From Tolypeutes matacus (taxonomy: Eukaryota; Chordata; Mammalia; Cingulata; Chlamyphoridae), in NCBI GenBank assembly GCA_026826555.1, contig JAKSZT010039123.1:672474-736473 (forward strand): a stretch of DNA of 64,000 nt. Direction: 5' to 3'. Both the position numbers and the translations under genes were made by a program. Position 1 is the first letter of the stretch, and each line of letters opens with the position of its first letter. The notes beneath the pieces are model-generated. The model was not told the DNA's origin. It made no database searches and was given only the letters and a program-made list of their open reading frames with translations. Positions 12,141 to 23,399 of the stretch are shown in pieces.

Positions 12141-12778
12141 TGTTACTGTAAGCATGGCCATTTCCAACAGAAGGGCCTGCCATATCCACCACACAAAGAA
12201 GAAACACATCTCACAGTGAGAAGTGATTTATTGCAAGTGCACAAGCAAGGAACTGGGGGATTCTTCCCAACACCAGTTTGAAGTGAGGATATGTGTTAAG
12301 GTTTTCATAGGTAAAGGAAAGGGGTAAGGGAGAAGAAAAGCAAGTTAAAACAAACAAACAAAAAAGTGATGATTTAGATCTTCCAAGGGTCTTGTGAGGA
12401 GGGTACGTCCAATTTCTCAGTCCTGCATTGTCTCAAGCACGTCAAACTTACCCTTGGTTTCAGTGGCTAATTAACCACAGTTTAGATACTGTTGTGCTGA
12501 TGCCTAGGTCTTTGTGACTCCTTTTTCAGCTGATGGCTCAAGGATGTCAAGCTTTACAGGGTTGTAAGATACTCCTGACCCCGTTCTGTCTGGTTTTGCT
12601 TTGAGATGTTATCTTATTCCTGTCAGCAGAATTGAGAAGTTCTGGTTAATATCCTTTAGGGAACTAAGTGCAAAGAGTAAACTACTTAGAGTATATTAGT
12701 AGAAAACCTGCTCAGCTAGGGTATTAGACTTTTAGAGCTGCTTAAATGAAAAAACTTTAATAAGTATATTTTCTAGCA
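12141..12778 (-). mobile_element. ERV LTR (5' LTR of minus-strand provirus, or a separate solo LTR)
   Basis: Second copy of the block at 1220-1866. Plus strand starts TGTTACTGTAAGC and ends TTCTAGCA, giving TG...CA ends. If it pairs with 1220-1866, the provirus interior lies between them. I could not recognise a primer-binding site immediately to its left, and short similarity seems to extend past the left edge in both copies, so the exact boundary is uncertain. Confidence 0.6.
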
Positions 12779-13924
12779 ATCACTTATCTTCCTTCACCTT
12801 TGGTTGACCTCCGTGAGAAGCCAGATTGTAATGACAAGGCTGTTTGGAGGGAAAAAAAATAGAGCCAAGTAGGCAGATTCATATAAAGTATTAAAGAATT
12901 TGATGACACCAAGGTGGATGGTTTCCTCTGAGTTGTGGAACTCAATATGCCATTGGTGTCTCATCTTTGGGCCAGGGCGATCACTCCTAGACAGTATTAG
13001 AATGGGCATTGATAATGTTTGCTTTTGACTCTTTTTAGCTCTGTTTCCAAGGCTGAATATACATCCTTTCTAACTAATTTACTATAGGTCTTTGATTTTT
13101 TGTTTTATTTTTTACTGTATTCTCCAACTGGAACCATTAATACCTTTAATGTTATTCTGCACATCTCAGATGGTTGCCTCCATCAGTTGAAAAAAAATTG
13201 AAATAAGTTTGTCTTGGGAGTTTGTCAGTTGGTTCATAAAGTTAAATTATTGTGAAGAGAGACCTTACTATTAACAGAGTCCTTACTATCACCTTTAACT
13301 ACATGACTGTTAAAATAATGCATTGGTTTATTGAATACATATTTCAAATATCATGCAAAATAACCAGGTACAAAAAAAGATATCTCACCTATTAAACTGC
13401 AGGTTTATCAAAGGCCATCTAAGTTTATCAAACATCAAATAGAGGAGGTGAATATTGAACCAAGTTTCAAAAGCTCAAAGTGAATTTGTATGGAATGACC
13501 TTCCTCCTTTTCTCCACTTGACTGGAGCTATGGCATGTGCCTCCATGGTAGGCCTGGTAGCAAGAAAAAAACCCATATATTTTGGTAAATACCAGCAATT
13601 TTATATAGAATGTAAAATTCAGTGGGGAGCAGGTAGCACACTTCTGGAAGTTTCCAGCTTCTCCTGAGTTTCCAGAAAAAGAAACTCAGCTAGAAGAAGT
13701 GAAGGAGAAAAGGAGATCCTTCTTATATTTGCTCTACTTCCTTAGCCTCTGCCCTGACCTTAGCTCCTGGCCTGAAGGAAGACATTAAGATGTCTGTGGC
13801 TTCTGATGAGAGTTAACCCCTCCTGAGGGCACAGAGACCACAGCAATTGTGATGATAATGAGGCTGTTTCTTCGCACCTGGTATGTTTCAGCCTTCCTAT
13901 TGACCCTTTACATATCAAAGTATC
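12779..13924. other. unassigned AT-rich sequence
   Basis: Sequence between the ERV LTR and the L1 target site. I see no conserved reading frame and no recognisable repeat. It would join directly to 22520 onward before the L1 inserted. Confidence 0.4.
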
Positions 13925-14503
13925 AAAGTTATAATACCAGAGGTTCCAGGAAAAGGGTGCCCAAGTAGGTAGGCAGAGTCTGATCCTCATAAAAAAAGCA
14001 GGGAGAAGGCAGAGACCTATCTAAATCTGCTGCTTTGGATATATATAGCACAGAAACATACTCTGAGTCATCTAGGAGGGTACTAGAAAGATAAAGAAGC
14101 CAAAGGAAAACTGAGTTGCTCCCCTCTGTCGCTGAAAATGGCACATATACCCCACCCTAGGGGCAAGTAGCCTCTGTGGAGCTCCTGGCTCCCTGCTCCC
14201 AAGGGAGTGGGAGGGGGCATTCCATGGGAGGAAGAAGGGTTTGGGAGGGTGGAGAGTGGTTTCTTTGCGGTTTGGCCACCTGAGTCACCTTTGAATTTGG
14301 GAAGGTGCCCGGACCCCATGGGGAAAGGGGAGGGGTCTGCTCAGGCAGGCTGTGATATGCAGCTCCTCAGGGAAAGAGGAACTAGATTAGAGAGGGGGCG
14401 GGACAGGCGCCTAATCAGCAAGATTCTAAGAAACTGAAAAAAATCTAAAATGCAGGAGGGAAAGGGAGCAGATAGGTTTCTGAAGGTTAACTAACCTAAG
14501 GAA

Positions 14504-14570
14504 ACAGTTTAGCTCAGTAGAGGAATACCCGCCGTGCATATATGAGGTTCCTGGTTCATATCCTGGAGAG
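14504..14570 (+). repeat. tRNA-like segment in L1 5' UTR
   Basis: A-box-like TTAGCTCAGTAGAG (14509-14522) and B-box-like GGTTCATATCC (14553-14563) are spaced as in a tRNA. It lies between the GC-rich 5' UTR and the block 'cagcagggtgattg...', exactly as in the other L1 copy (8865-8960). It could be an internal Pol III promoter relic or an old SINE captured by the L1 lineage. Confidence 0.6.
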
Positions 14571-15572
14571 TGATCCACTGGCTTATCAGCCATCCAGCTG
14601 ATACCTTATGATAGGGAACACATAGATATACTTTTTGTTTTAGGTTTATTTGGAGCTGTTTTTTTTTCTTTCCTTACTCAATAAAACCTGGTACATCACC
14701 TGCAGAGGACAGGCAGCAGGGTGATTGGTGGATGAACACCAGCAGCCTGAGAAGCTCCTTAGGGGCCTAAGAAGGAAGACTGTTTTTCCATGGTTTTTTT
14801 TTGTTTGTTTGTTTGTTTTTTTTTTTTCAGTTGCTGCTGTCTTGTTTCTTGTTTGTTGTGTTTCCCTTTTTTCTTTTACTGGTTTTATCTACCTATGTAA
14901 TTTCATTTCTTTCTTTCATTTTTCTATCTTCTGTTTTCTATTGTTTATTTTTCATTCCACCTCTTTTTGTTTGGACTTCAATTTTTCTTGTTTTTATTTC
15001 TATTTTTTAACTTTTTTTCATTTTTCTTTTTTCTTTTCCTCTTTTCCCATCATTCAGGCCTTTTAATTCATTCTATATATTTTTCTCTATTTTGCTTCTC
15101 ATTTCATTGTTTCTATTCCACTTTTTTATTCTTATCCCTCTGTACTTATTATTATTTGTTACATGTGTTATTTATTTTTCTAGGTCTTGTACAGTTCATT
15201 TTCTACCTTTTAAAATTATTATTATTGTTACTCTTTTTCTCTTCTCATATCATTCCTTTTCTCTGGCCCTAATTTTTTTTTTTCTGAAGGGAACATAGAC
15301 AACAGCAAGGAAACAGAATAAGAGGAATAAAGTGTCAAAGTGAAACCTTACCACACACACAAAAACAATAACAAAATAAAACCCTAGAGTAGAAAGGAAA
15401 CTAACCAACCAAATAAGCCTGTCAAGATAAACAGATGCCTTGACACCAACAAAAAATTACAAGCCATACTAAGAAACAGGAAGACATAGCCCAGTCTAAC
15501 AAACAAACTAAAAAAACACAGGGGGAGATACAGAACATGGAATAACTAATCAGAGATGCCCAAACAAATATC

Positions 15573-16320
15573 ATGAATCAACTTAATGAAGTGAAGGAAG
15601 AGGTTAAGGATATTAAGACGACACTGGGAGAACATACTGAAGAAATTGTAAAGAAACATAAAAAGCTAACTGATATGATGGTGATGAATGGTACAATGCA
15701 TGAAGTAAAAAATACACTGGAAACACATAACAGCAGATTTGAATGGGGAAACAATCAGTAATGTGAAAGACAGTACAGCTGAAATCATACAGATAGTAGA
15801 ACTAATAGATTGAAAGAAAAAAATCCAGCACAGACTTAGGGATGTGAATGACAACAGGAAATGCACAAACATATGCATTATAGACATCCCAGAGGGAGAA
15901 GAGAAGGTAAAGGGGGCAGAAAGATTGTTGGAGGAAATAATTGCTGAAAATTTCCCAACTCTATTGAGGGACATGGATGTAAATGTCCAGGAAGTGCAGT
16001 GTACCCAAAACAGTATAAATCCTAACAGGTCTACCCCAAGACATACACCAGTCAAATTTTCCAATGCTCAAGACAAAAAGAGAATATTGAAAGCGGTAAG
16101 AGAAAAGAGATCTATAACATACAAGGAGAGCTCAATAAGATTAAGTGCTGATTTCTCATCTGAGACCATGGAGGCAAGAAGGCAGTGGTCTGACATAGTT
16201 AAGATGCTAAAAGAAAAAAACTTCCAGCCAAGATTTCTCTATCCATCAAAGCTGGCATTCAAAAATGAGGGAGAGTTCAAAATATTCACAGATAAACAGA
16301 AATTGAGAGTTTGTCAATAA
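15573..16320 (+). pseudogene. L1 ORF1 (RNA-binding protein), broken
   Basis: Two open stretches, 15573-15761 and 15844-16320, together cover an ORF1p-like product: a coiled-coil-like, Lys/Glu-rich N-terminal part, then an RRM-like region and C-terminal domain with the 'PKFLYPSKL-type' ending seen here as PRFLYPSKLAFKNEGEF. ORF1p coats L1 RNA and forms trimers. The frame is interrupted between the two stretches by stops around 15762-15815. The true start may lie a little upstream of 15573. Confidence 0.85.
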
Positions 16321-16468
16321 GAAACCTGCCCCTCAAGAAATACTAAAGGGAGTTCTGCAGGTTCAATGGAAGAAAGAGGAGAGAGAGATGGAGCAGATTG
16401 TAAGAACAACTAAAAAGATAAAAAGAGAAATAAAAACAATATATGGCATACATAAGCACAAAGAAAAT

Positions 16469-19400
16469 ATGGCTAATATAAGTAATTCCTTGACAGTAAT
16501 AACATTGAATGTTAATGGATTAAACTCTCCAATCAAGAGACACAGTTGGCAAAAATGGATAAGGAAATATGACCCATCTATATGTTGTCTACAAGAAACC
16601 CACCTTAGACCTAGGGATGCAAGGAGGCTGAAAGTGAATGTTTGGAAAACAATTTTACATGCAAACAATAACCAAAAAAGTGCAGGAGTAGCTATACTAA
16701 TATCGCACAGAATAGACATTAAATGCAAAACTATTGTAAAAGACAAAGAAGGCAACTATGTATTAATAAAAGTGGTAATATATCAAGAAGAAAGAACAAT
16801 CATGAACATTTTACATCTAACCAGGGTGCCTCAAAATACATGATCCAAACAATGAAAAAACTAAGTGGAGAAATAGATGCCTCTACAATTATAGTGGGGG
16901 ACTTTAATACACCATTATCACTATTAGACAGAACATCTTGACAAGGAATTAGTAAAGAAACAAAGGTCTTGAATAATACATTAGAAAATCTGGATCTAAT
17001 AGACATATACAGAACATTACACCCAAATACAGCAGGATATACATTCTTCTTGAGTGCACGTGGATCATTCTCCAGGATAGACCACAGGCTAGGCCACAGA
17101 ACAACTCTTAATGAATTCAGAAAGATTGAACTTATATAAGGTATTTCCTCTACCACAATGGGATGAAGCTGGAAATCAACAAGGGACAGAGAAGCAGATT
17201 AGGCACAAAAACATGGAAGCTAAACAACACACTCTTAGACAATCAGTGGGTCAAGAAGTAAATTGCAAAAGAAATCAGTAACTATTTTGAAATGGATGAA
17301 AATGACAACACAATGTATCAAAACCTGTGGGATGCAGCAAAAGCTGTAATGAGAGAGAAATTCATAGCCATAAGTGCCTATATTTAAAAAGAAGAAAGAG
17401 CTAAAATCAAAGACCTAACTGCACACCTGGAGGAACTAAAAAGAACAACAAATTAACCCCAAAGGAAGTAGAAAGGAGGAAATAGCAAAGATTAGAGCAG
17501 AGCTAAATGAAATTGAAAATAAGAAAGCACTAGAAAAAAATAAACAAAACCAAAAAGCTGGTTCTTTTAGAAGATTAATGAAATTGACAAACTCTTAGCT
17601 GGACTAACAAAGAAAAAAGGAGAGAGGCTGCAAACACATAAAATAAGAAAAGCAGAAGGGGATTTCATGACTGACCCCTCAGAAATAAACAGTATCATAA
17701 GAGGATATATTGAAAAATAGTATTCCAACAAGGTGGGTAATGTAGAGGAAATGGACATATTCCTAGAAACACTCAAGCAGCCTACATTGATGAAAGAAGA
17801 AACTGATGAACTCAACAGAAAAATCACAAGCAATGAGATTGAATTAGTCATCAAAAGCCTTGCAACTAAGAATAGCCCAGGACCAGATGGCTTCACAGGT
17901 GAATTCTACTAAAAAATCCAGAAAGAACTAACACCAATCCTGCTTAAAATATTCCAAAAAATGTAAGTGGAGGGAACATTGCTTAACCCATTCTATGATG
18001 CCAACATCACCTGAATACCAAAGCCAAACAGACACCACGAGAAAGGAAAACTATAGGCCAATCTCTCTAAAGAAACTAGATGATGATTTTCTCAACAAAA
18101 TACTTGCTAGTTGTATTCAACAACACATCAAATGAATTATACACCATGACCAAGTGAGTTTCATCCCTTGTATGCAAGGATGGTTCAACATAAGAAAATC
18201 AATCAATGTAAAACATTACGTAAACAGGTCGAAAGAAAAAAAAGTCACACGATAATCTCTATAGATGTAGAAAAAGCATTCGACAAAATACAGCACCCTT
18301 TCCTGATAAAAACACTTCCAAAGATAGGAATAGAAGGAAACTTCTACAACATGATAAAGGGTATGTATGAAAAACCCACATCTAACATATTCAATGGTGA
18401 ATCCTAAAAGATTTCCCTCTAAGAACTGGAATAAGACAAAGATGCCCACTGTCACCACTCTTATTTAACATTGTGTTAGAAGTACTTGCTCAAGGACTTA
18501 GGCAAGAACAAAATATAAAATGCATCCAAATTGTAAAGGAAGAATGAAAAATTTCACTATATGCAGATGACGTGATCCTATAACTTGAAAGCCTGAGAAA
18601 TCTACAAGAAAACTTCTAGAGCTTATAAATGAGTTCAGTAGAGTGGCAGGTTATAAGATCAATGTGCAAAAATCAACAGTATTTCAGTACACCAATAATG
18701 AGCCATTTTAGGAGGAAATCAAGAAAAAAATCCCATTTACACTAACAACTAAAAGAATCAAATACCAAGGAATAAAGTTAAATGTTAACGATTTGTATAC
18801 AGAAAACTACACAACACTGTTAAAGGAAATCAAAGAAGACCTAAATAAATGGAAGAATATTCCCTGTTCATGGATAGGAAGACTAAACATCATTAAGATG
18901 TTTATCCTACCCAAACTGATTTATAGATTTAATGCAATCCCAATAAAAATTACCACAGCACTTTTTATTGAATTGGAAAAGCTAACTATGAAATGTATTT
19001 GGAAGGGCAAGGGGCTCTGAATAGCCAAAAGCATCTTGAAAAAGAAAAATGAAATTGGAGGAATCACACTACCTGACTTTAAAACATACTACAAAGCTAC
19101 AGTGGTCAAACCTGCCTGGTATTGGTACAAGGATAGACATGCCAAACAATGGAACTGAACTGAGAGTTCTGATATAGATCCTTACATATACAGTCAACTG
19201 ATATTCAACAAGGCCACCAAGCCCACCTAACTGGGAGAGAATGGCCTCTTCAACAAATGGTGCTTGGAGAACTGGATATCCATATCCAAAAGATTGAGAG
19301 AGGAACACCATCCTGACGGTTCCTCAGGAAGCTAAATATAGAGCTGCCAAATGATCCAGCAATCCCACTACTGGATATATACCTAGAAGAATTGAAAGCA

Positions 19401-19733
19401 GGGACACGGACAGATATATGTACACCAATGTTCATAGTGGCATTATTCACTATTGCCAGAAGTTGGAAACAAACAAAATGTCCATCAGCAGATGAATGGA
19501 TAAGCAATCTCTGGTATAGACATATAATGGAATATTAATCAGCTCTAAGAAGGAATGCAGTATTAACACATGGGATAACAAGGATGAACCTTGAAGACCT
19601 TATGTTGAATGAAGCAAGTCAGGCACTGAAGGACAAATATTAAATGACCTCACTGATTTGAATTAAGCAAATTGAGCAGACTCACAGAGCTAGAGTGTGG
19701 AACATAGGTTTACAGGAAACAGAAAGGGCATAG
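16469..19733 (+). pseudogene. L1 ORF2 (endonuclease-reverse transcriptase), broken
   Basis: The frame opens with MANISNSLTVITLNVNGLNS. The apurinic-like endonuclease motifs are visible: NVNG near the start, QETH near 16595 and GDFN near 16897. Further on, the reverse-transcriptase YADD motif is readable near 18560 (LYADDVIL). The coding homology ends about 19733. Many stops and frameshifts divide it, for example after 16843 and within 17100-18200. An intact ORF2p nicks target DNA and reverse-transcribes L1 RNA; this copy cannot. Confidence 0.85.
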
Positions 19734-19897
19734 AGTATTGTAAGCCAATGGCCATTTGGGCAAAACCTATAATAAGGTGGAAGGTTGTAGCTGTGCAGTG
19801 GATGGGCATGACAGTGATGCAGTGCTGTTATTGGATTGGGCAGGGCTGGTCTATGAGACAGGTAGGGTGGGGAGGTTGCACTGTCCATGGAACTGGT

Positions 19898-19916
19898 GGG
19901 AGGGGTGGGGGGAGGG
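19898..19916 (+). promoter_or_regulatory. G-quadruplex-prone tract in L1 3' UTR
   Basis: Four G runs in 19 nt, GGGAGGGGTGGGGGGAGGG, separated by single bases. L1 3' UTRs of many mammals carry a G-rich polypurine tract like this. It can fold as a G-quadruplex on the plus strand; whether it does so here is unknown. Confidence 0.7.
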
Positions 19917-19999
19917 AGCAGATGTACTCTAGGGATTTGAGGGTATGTGGTTGAAACCAAAACACTGAGAATGTTCTTTTGGAAAATACAGCAGGGGAG

Positions 20000-20745
20000 G
20001 GTTACTGGTTTAGATGTTGGATATGGGGGGCATGCAGTACAGGGCACATCTGGGACAGGCTTCTAGGGAGTGTGAGAGTGTTCATCCTGTCATAGTTGTA
20101 TCAGTGGATGGAGACCCACACAATGAACAGTAAGGTGTTAGCGTCCCATCCTGGGTAGTCCTGCTATGTTCTCAAATAGAGGGGTGGGAACCTCTTGAGA
20201 GCATAGGCAGTGCCTAATAGGGGAAGACAGGCCAGTACGTCAAGCCCTCAATGTTGTTGCAAGTAACTATGAATCTTGTTCTTCAAGGAGTAAAGCTTGG
20301 TATTTACCATGGGTCCCAAGGGGAGGGGGAGGGAGGAACAGAATAGATGGAACATGGGACATTTTGGGGTCATTGGAATTGCTCTACATGATCTTGCAAT
20401 GATGGATACAGCCATGTTAAATTTCATCAAAATTTATAGTATGTTCAAAATGTAAACCATAATGTAAATCATTGGCCATGGGGTAAATAGTAATGCTTTG
20501 ATATTTGTACATCAGTTGTAACAAATGTACCATCCACATGTAAAATGCTTTCAATAGGGGAAAGGGGAAAATGGGGAAGATGTTGGGTATATGAGAAACC
20601 CCTATATTCTGCATGTGACTTTTCTGTAACCTAAAGCTTCTTTGAAGATAAAATGAAAAAAATAAGACACTTAGGGAATAAATGGATGAAACTGTTACTG
20701 TACATGCAAGACAACAGATATTACAGTGATGAAAGAATGCCAAAT
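20000..20745 (+). repeat. L1 3' UTR module 1
   Basis: It contains 'gtggatggagacccaca', 'cccatcctgggtagtcctgc', 'ggaattgctctacatgatcttgcaatgatgg' and 'cagttgtaacaaatgtacca' blocks, and ends in a short A run near 20750. Each block has a homologue in module 2 downstream. The same module occurs in the minus-strand L1 at about 4871-5600. Confidence 0.75.
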
Positions 20746-20859
20746 TAAAAAAAAAATTTTTATTATTTCAAATTTTTAAAAATGTTTTGTATTTTATGTT
20801 TTTTTTTTAAATTATCATTATTATTTCATTTTCTTATTAATTGTATTTGATTGTTTGGT

Positions 20860-22519
20860 TGGCCTCATTTTTGAAGAAATTTTGGATCACAGAAGGGTTA
20901 CAACTGTGGCAGGGGAGGATTATTGGTGCAGGGTGTCAGTGATGGGAGAAGCATGGGAAGAGTTTCACCCAGAGAATAGGTATAAGTCATATGAATGAGT
21001 TGAAGTGTTCATCGGACATTGTCACGGTAGGTGGAGACCCACAAAATAACCAAAAAAAAAAAAAAAAAAAAAAAAAAATCGAATTCCCATCCTGGGGAGT
21101 TCTGCCACATTCTCTAATGGGACAGCAAGAATCCCCCGAATACAGGGGCAGTGACTAGTGAAGGAGGATGGATCATTGATGGGCCCTTGATATTGATGAC
21201 TGTGCTTATGAACCTTTTCTCTTGAAATGGAAACTTAGCCTAGTATTAAAGTTTGCCTAAGAGCTACCTCCTGAGAGCCTTCTTGTTGCTCAAATGTGGC
21301 CTCTCTAAACCAAACTCAGCATATAAATGCATTACCTTCCCCCCAGGGGGGGCCATGACTCCTGGGGATGAGCCTCCCTGGTACCAAGGGGTTACTACCA
21401 AGCACCAACTAGTAATGCAACTGGAAAAAGACCTTGACCAAAAGGGGGAAAGAGTAAGACAAATGAGTTTATGTGGCCAAGAGACTTCAAAGTGAGTCAG
21501 GAGGTCATTCCAGAGGTTATGCTTATGCATGTCTCAGCAGGATCTCATTGACTGCCACAGTAAATATTGCCTCAAACAGTGGGCTCCTGAGGGCTCTGGA
21601 GACATCCAGACACTATAGGCAGAGCTGACAGCTCAGGAGTTTGGCACCTTGCCTGTGGGCTCTACCTTGGAATTTATGCTCCCCAATGTGGATTCAGTTA
21701 TGGTTTCCCTACACGGCTCTTCTGCCCCTTCTATTTGAACCTATAGTTAGTACTGGATTTGATAGTTTTATGTCCAAGAGACTCAAATTTTTGGCCTCTC
21801 CATGTGCCAGTTGGGCCTCGAGTCTCAACAGAGTTGCAATACCTACTCTCCAATTGGACTCATCCAGGACAACTAACAAGGAGATGATGATGGACAACGA
21901 CCATCCCAAGGAACAGAGAGTCTACAACTGCAAGCAAGATAGGCCCATCCATTTGCCCCATGGGATCTATGCCCCCTCTCAGTTAGTGGCAGAGTGGGCA
22001 TCACCATCCCCGAATCCTCAGGACTGAGGAATGAATGATGGATTAGTGTAGACTTACCGTTATTCTAATATAGACTTATTGTTATTCTAGTAATGTGAGA
22101 ACTTTTATCATTGATGTGGAGGCAGTGGCTACCAGAGGTTCTGAAGGGAGGGAGAGGGAAAAATAAATGCTACATGGGGGCATTTGTGGGACACTGGAAT
22201 TGTCCTGAATGACATTGCAATGACAGATACAGGCCTTTATATATGTGGTCATAACTTACAAAATTGTGTGGGAAAGAGATTAAATTATAATGTAAATTAT
22301 AATCTATACTTAGTGGCAATGCTCCAATATGTAACAAGTGTCATCAATTGTAACATATTGTAACAAGTATACCACACTAATAAAGCATGTTGTTAATGTG
22401 GGAAAGTGTGGGAGGGGTAGGGACTGGGGCATTTGGGAATCCCTTACATTTTTTATGTAACATTTATGTAACCTAAGTATCTTTAAAAAACATTTTTAGA
22501 AAAGTATATTAAAATAAAA
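20860..22519 (+). repeat. L1 3' UTR module 2
   Basis: A longer homologue of module 1, sharing 'ggtggagacccaca', 'cccatcctggggagttctgc', 'tggaattgtcctgaatgacattgcaatgaca' and 'catcaattgtaaca' in the same order and ending at the true 3' end before the TSD. A poly(A) run of ~30 lies inside it at 21051-21078. Truncated copies of this module occur elsewhere in the window (36181-36480, 37006-38384, 52825-53520, 59545-60655). Confidence 0.75.
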
Positions 22520-22534
22520 AAGTTATAATACCAA

Positions 22535-22665
22535 CTCCAAAGAGACAGGTGTTATCCCCATTTTACATTTGAAGAAAGAGATTCTAACAGAGTTGAAATA
22601 CCATGCTTAAGCTCACACAGTGAGTGCTTAGTTCAGTGGGCTTGCAAATCCAAACCTTGGGAGCA
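22535..22665 (+). repeat. MIR SINE fragment
   Basis: Contains the MIR core signature 'ttatccccattttacatttgaagaaagaga' followed by a 'gctcacacagtgag' block. It starts right beside the L1 target duplication, so its 5' part may lie left of 13925. Confidence 0.6.
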
Positions 22666-22669
22666 CCTA

Positions 22670-23300
22670 AGACCATGTCTTGCCAAATGTTCTGAAGTCT
22701 CATGTCCCACAGACCCATGAGCATCCAATTAGGGTACACCAAGAGATAAAATGTGTCTCTTTAGTTTTGCCTTCTTTCCTTTCTAGGGAATGAGATGTAA
22801 GCTTGGGAAGGGGTTAGAGTTCAGAACAAGTTAATCGGGTCCTAATGTAAACTAGACTATAAAAAACTCAGCATCTAACTTTTATGGAATAGCCATTCAT
22901 TCGTTTTTAAGTTAATTCAGAACCTCCAAATGCTGTAAAGAGGTCAGACTATTAGAAATTTACAGTCAGGCTAAGCTGTAGTCTACAGTGTTTGAGCCCA
23001 AGAGGTTTATTCATCCCTTCACCAGGGAACCTTTAATATATATTTAGTGTCCTGAGAATAGCAGCAAAGTCCAGGGAGGCCAAATATAAGGGATGAAAGC
23101 AGTGCTTGGACCCCAGGGATCCTGACTCAATTTAAAGTTCTGCCCTTCCTCTTAGGCCCCCTGGATGAACTTTGACATGACAGGGAGAGGTGTGCTCAGA
23201 TTGAGATTCTATTTCCACCCTTCAGGGACAAATCCTGCTATTTTCTTTCCATAGTAAGGGAAATAGGGAGGTGGAGAATCCAGATCGAATTCCCTAGACC
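22670..23300. other. single-copy upstream DNA with EBF-like site
   Basis: No repeat or frame recognised. Near 23110-23120 the sequence accccagggat resembles the CCCNNGGG core of an Olf1/EBF site, a common feature of olfactory receptor promoters. It lies ~200 bp before the candidate TATA box. Confidence 0.35.
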
Positions 23301-23312
23301 CCTGAGCAGACT

Positions 23313-23390
23313 GCTTATAAGTGCCAGGCCTCAGAGGTATTTGCAGAGCCCCACTTCTCGCTCCCTGACACTACTCAACTCAGGTAAGAG
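23313..23390 (+). promoter_or_regulatory. candidate OR52M1 promoter and untranslated exon 1
   Basis: TATAA at 23316-23320 is followed, at a distance that would give a start site near 23346, by a short GC-balanced segment ending in CAG|GTAAGAG (donor at 23384). An untranslated first exon spliced over several kb to the coding exon is usual for class I olfactory receptor genes. The matching acceptor is at 26801-26815. This is inferred from signals only; no transcript evidence is available. Confidence 0.4.
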
Positions 23391-23399
23391 CCTCATATA

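Larger units (their letters stand above)
13940..22519 (+). mobile_element. full-length LINE-1 (8.6 kb), decayed
   Basis: The 15-bp TSD aaagttataatacca at 13925-13939 and 22520-22534 defines one insertion of 8580 bp, long for a mammalian L1. Order: GC-rich 5' UTR (13940-14500), tRNA-like segment (14504-14570), T-rich tract (14790-15290), ORF1 (about 15573-16320), ORF2 (about 16469-19733), then a 2.8-kb 3' UTR with a G-quadruplex-prone purine tract and two homologous modules. ORF1 and ORF2 carry many stops and shifts, so the copy is dead. The minus-strand copy at 3221-9812 has the same architecture outside its deletion. Confidence 0.9.

Noticed and set aside
21051..21078. Poly(A) run inside the L1 3' UTR, possibly another insertion
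   Set aside because: No TSD seen around it and the L1 3' UTR continues directly; likely an expanded A tract.
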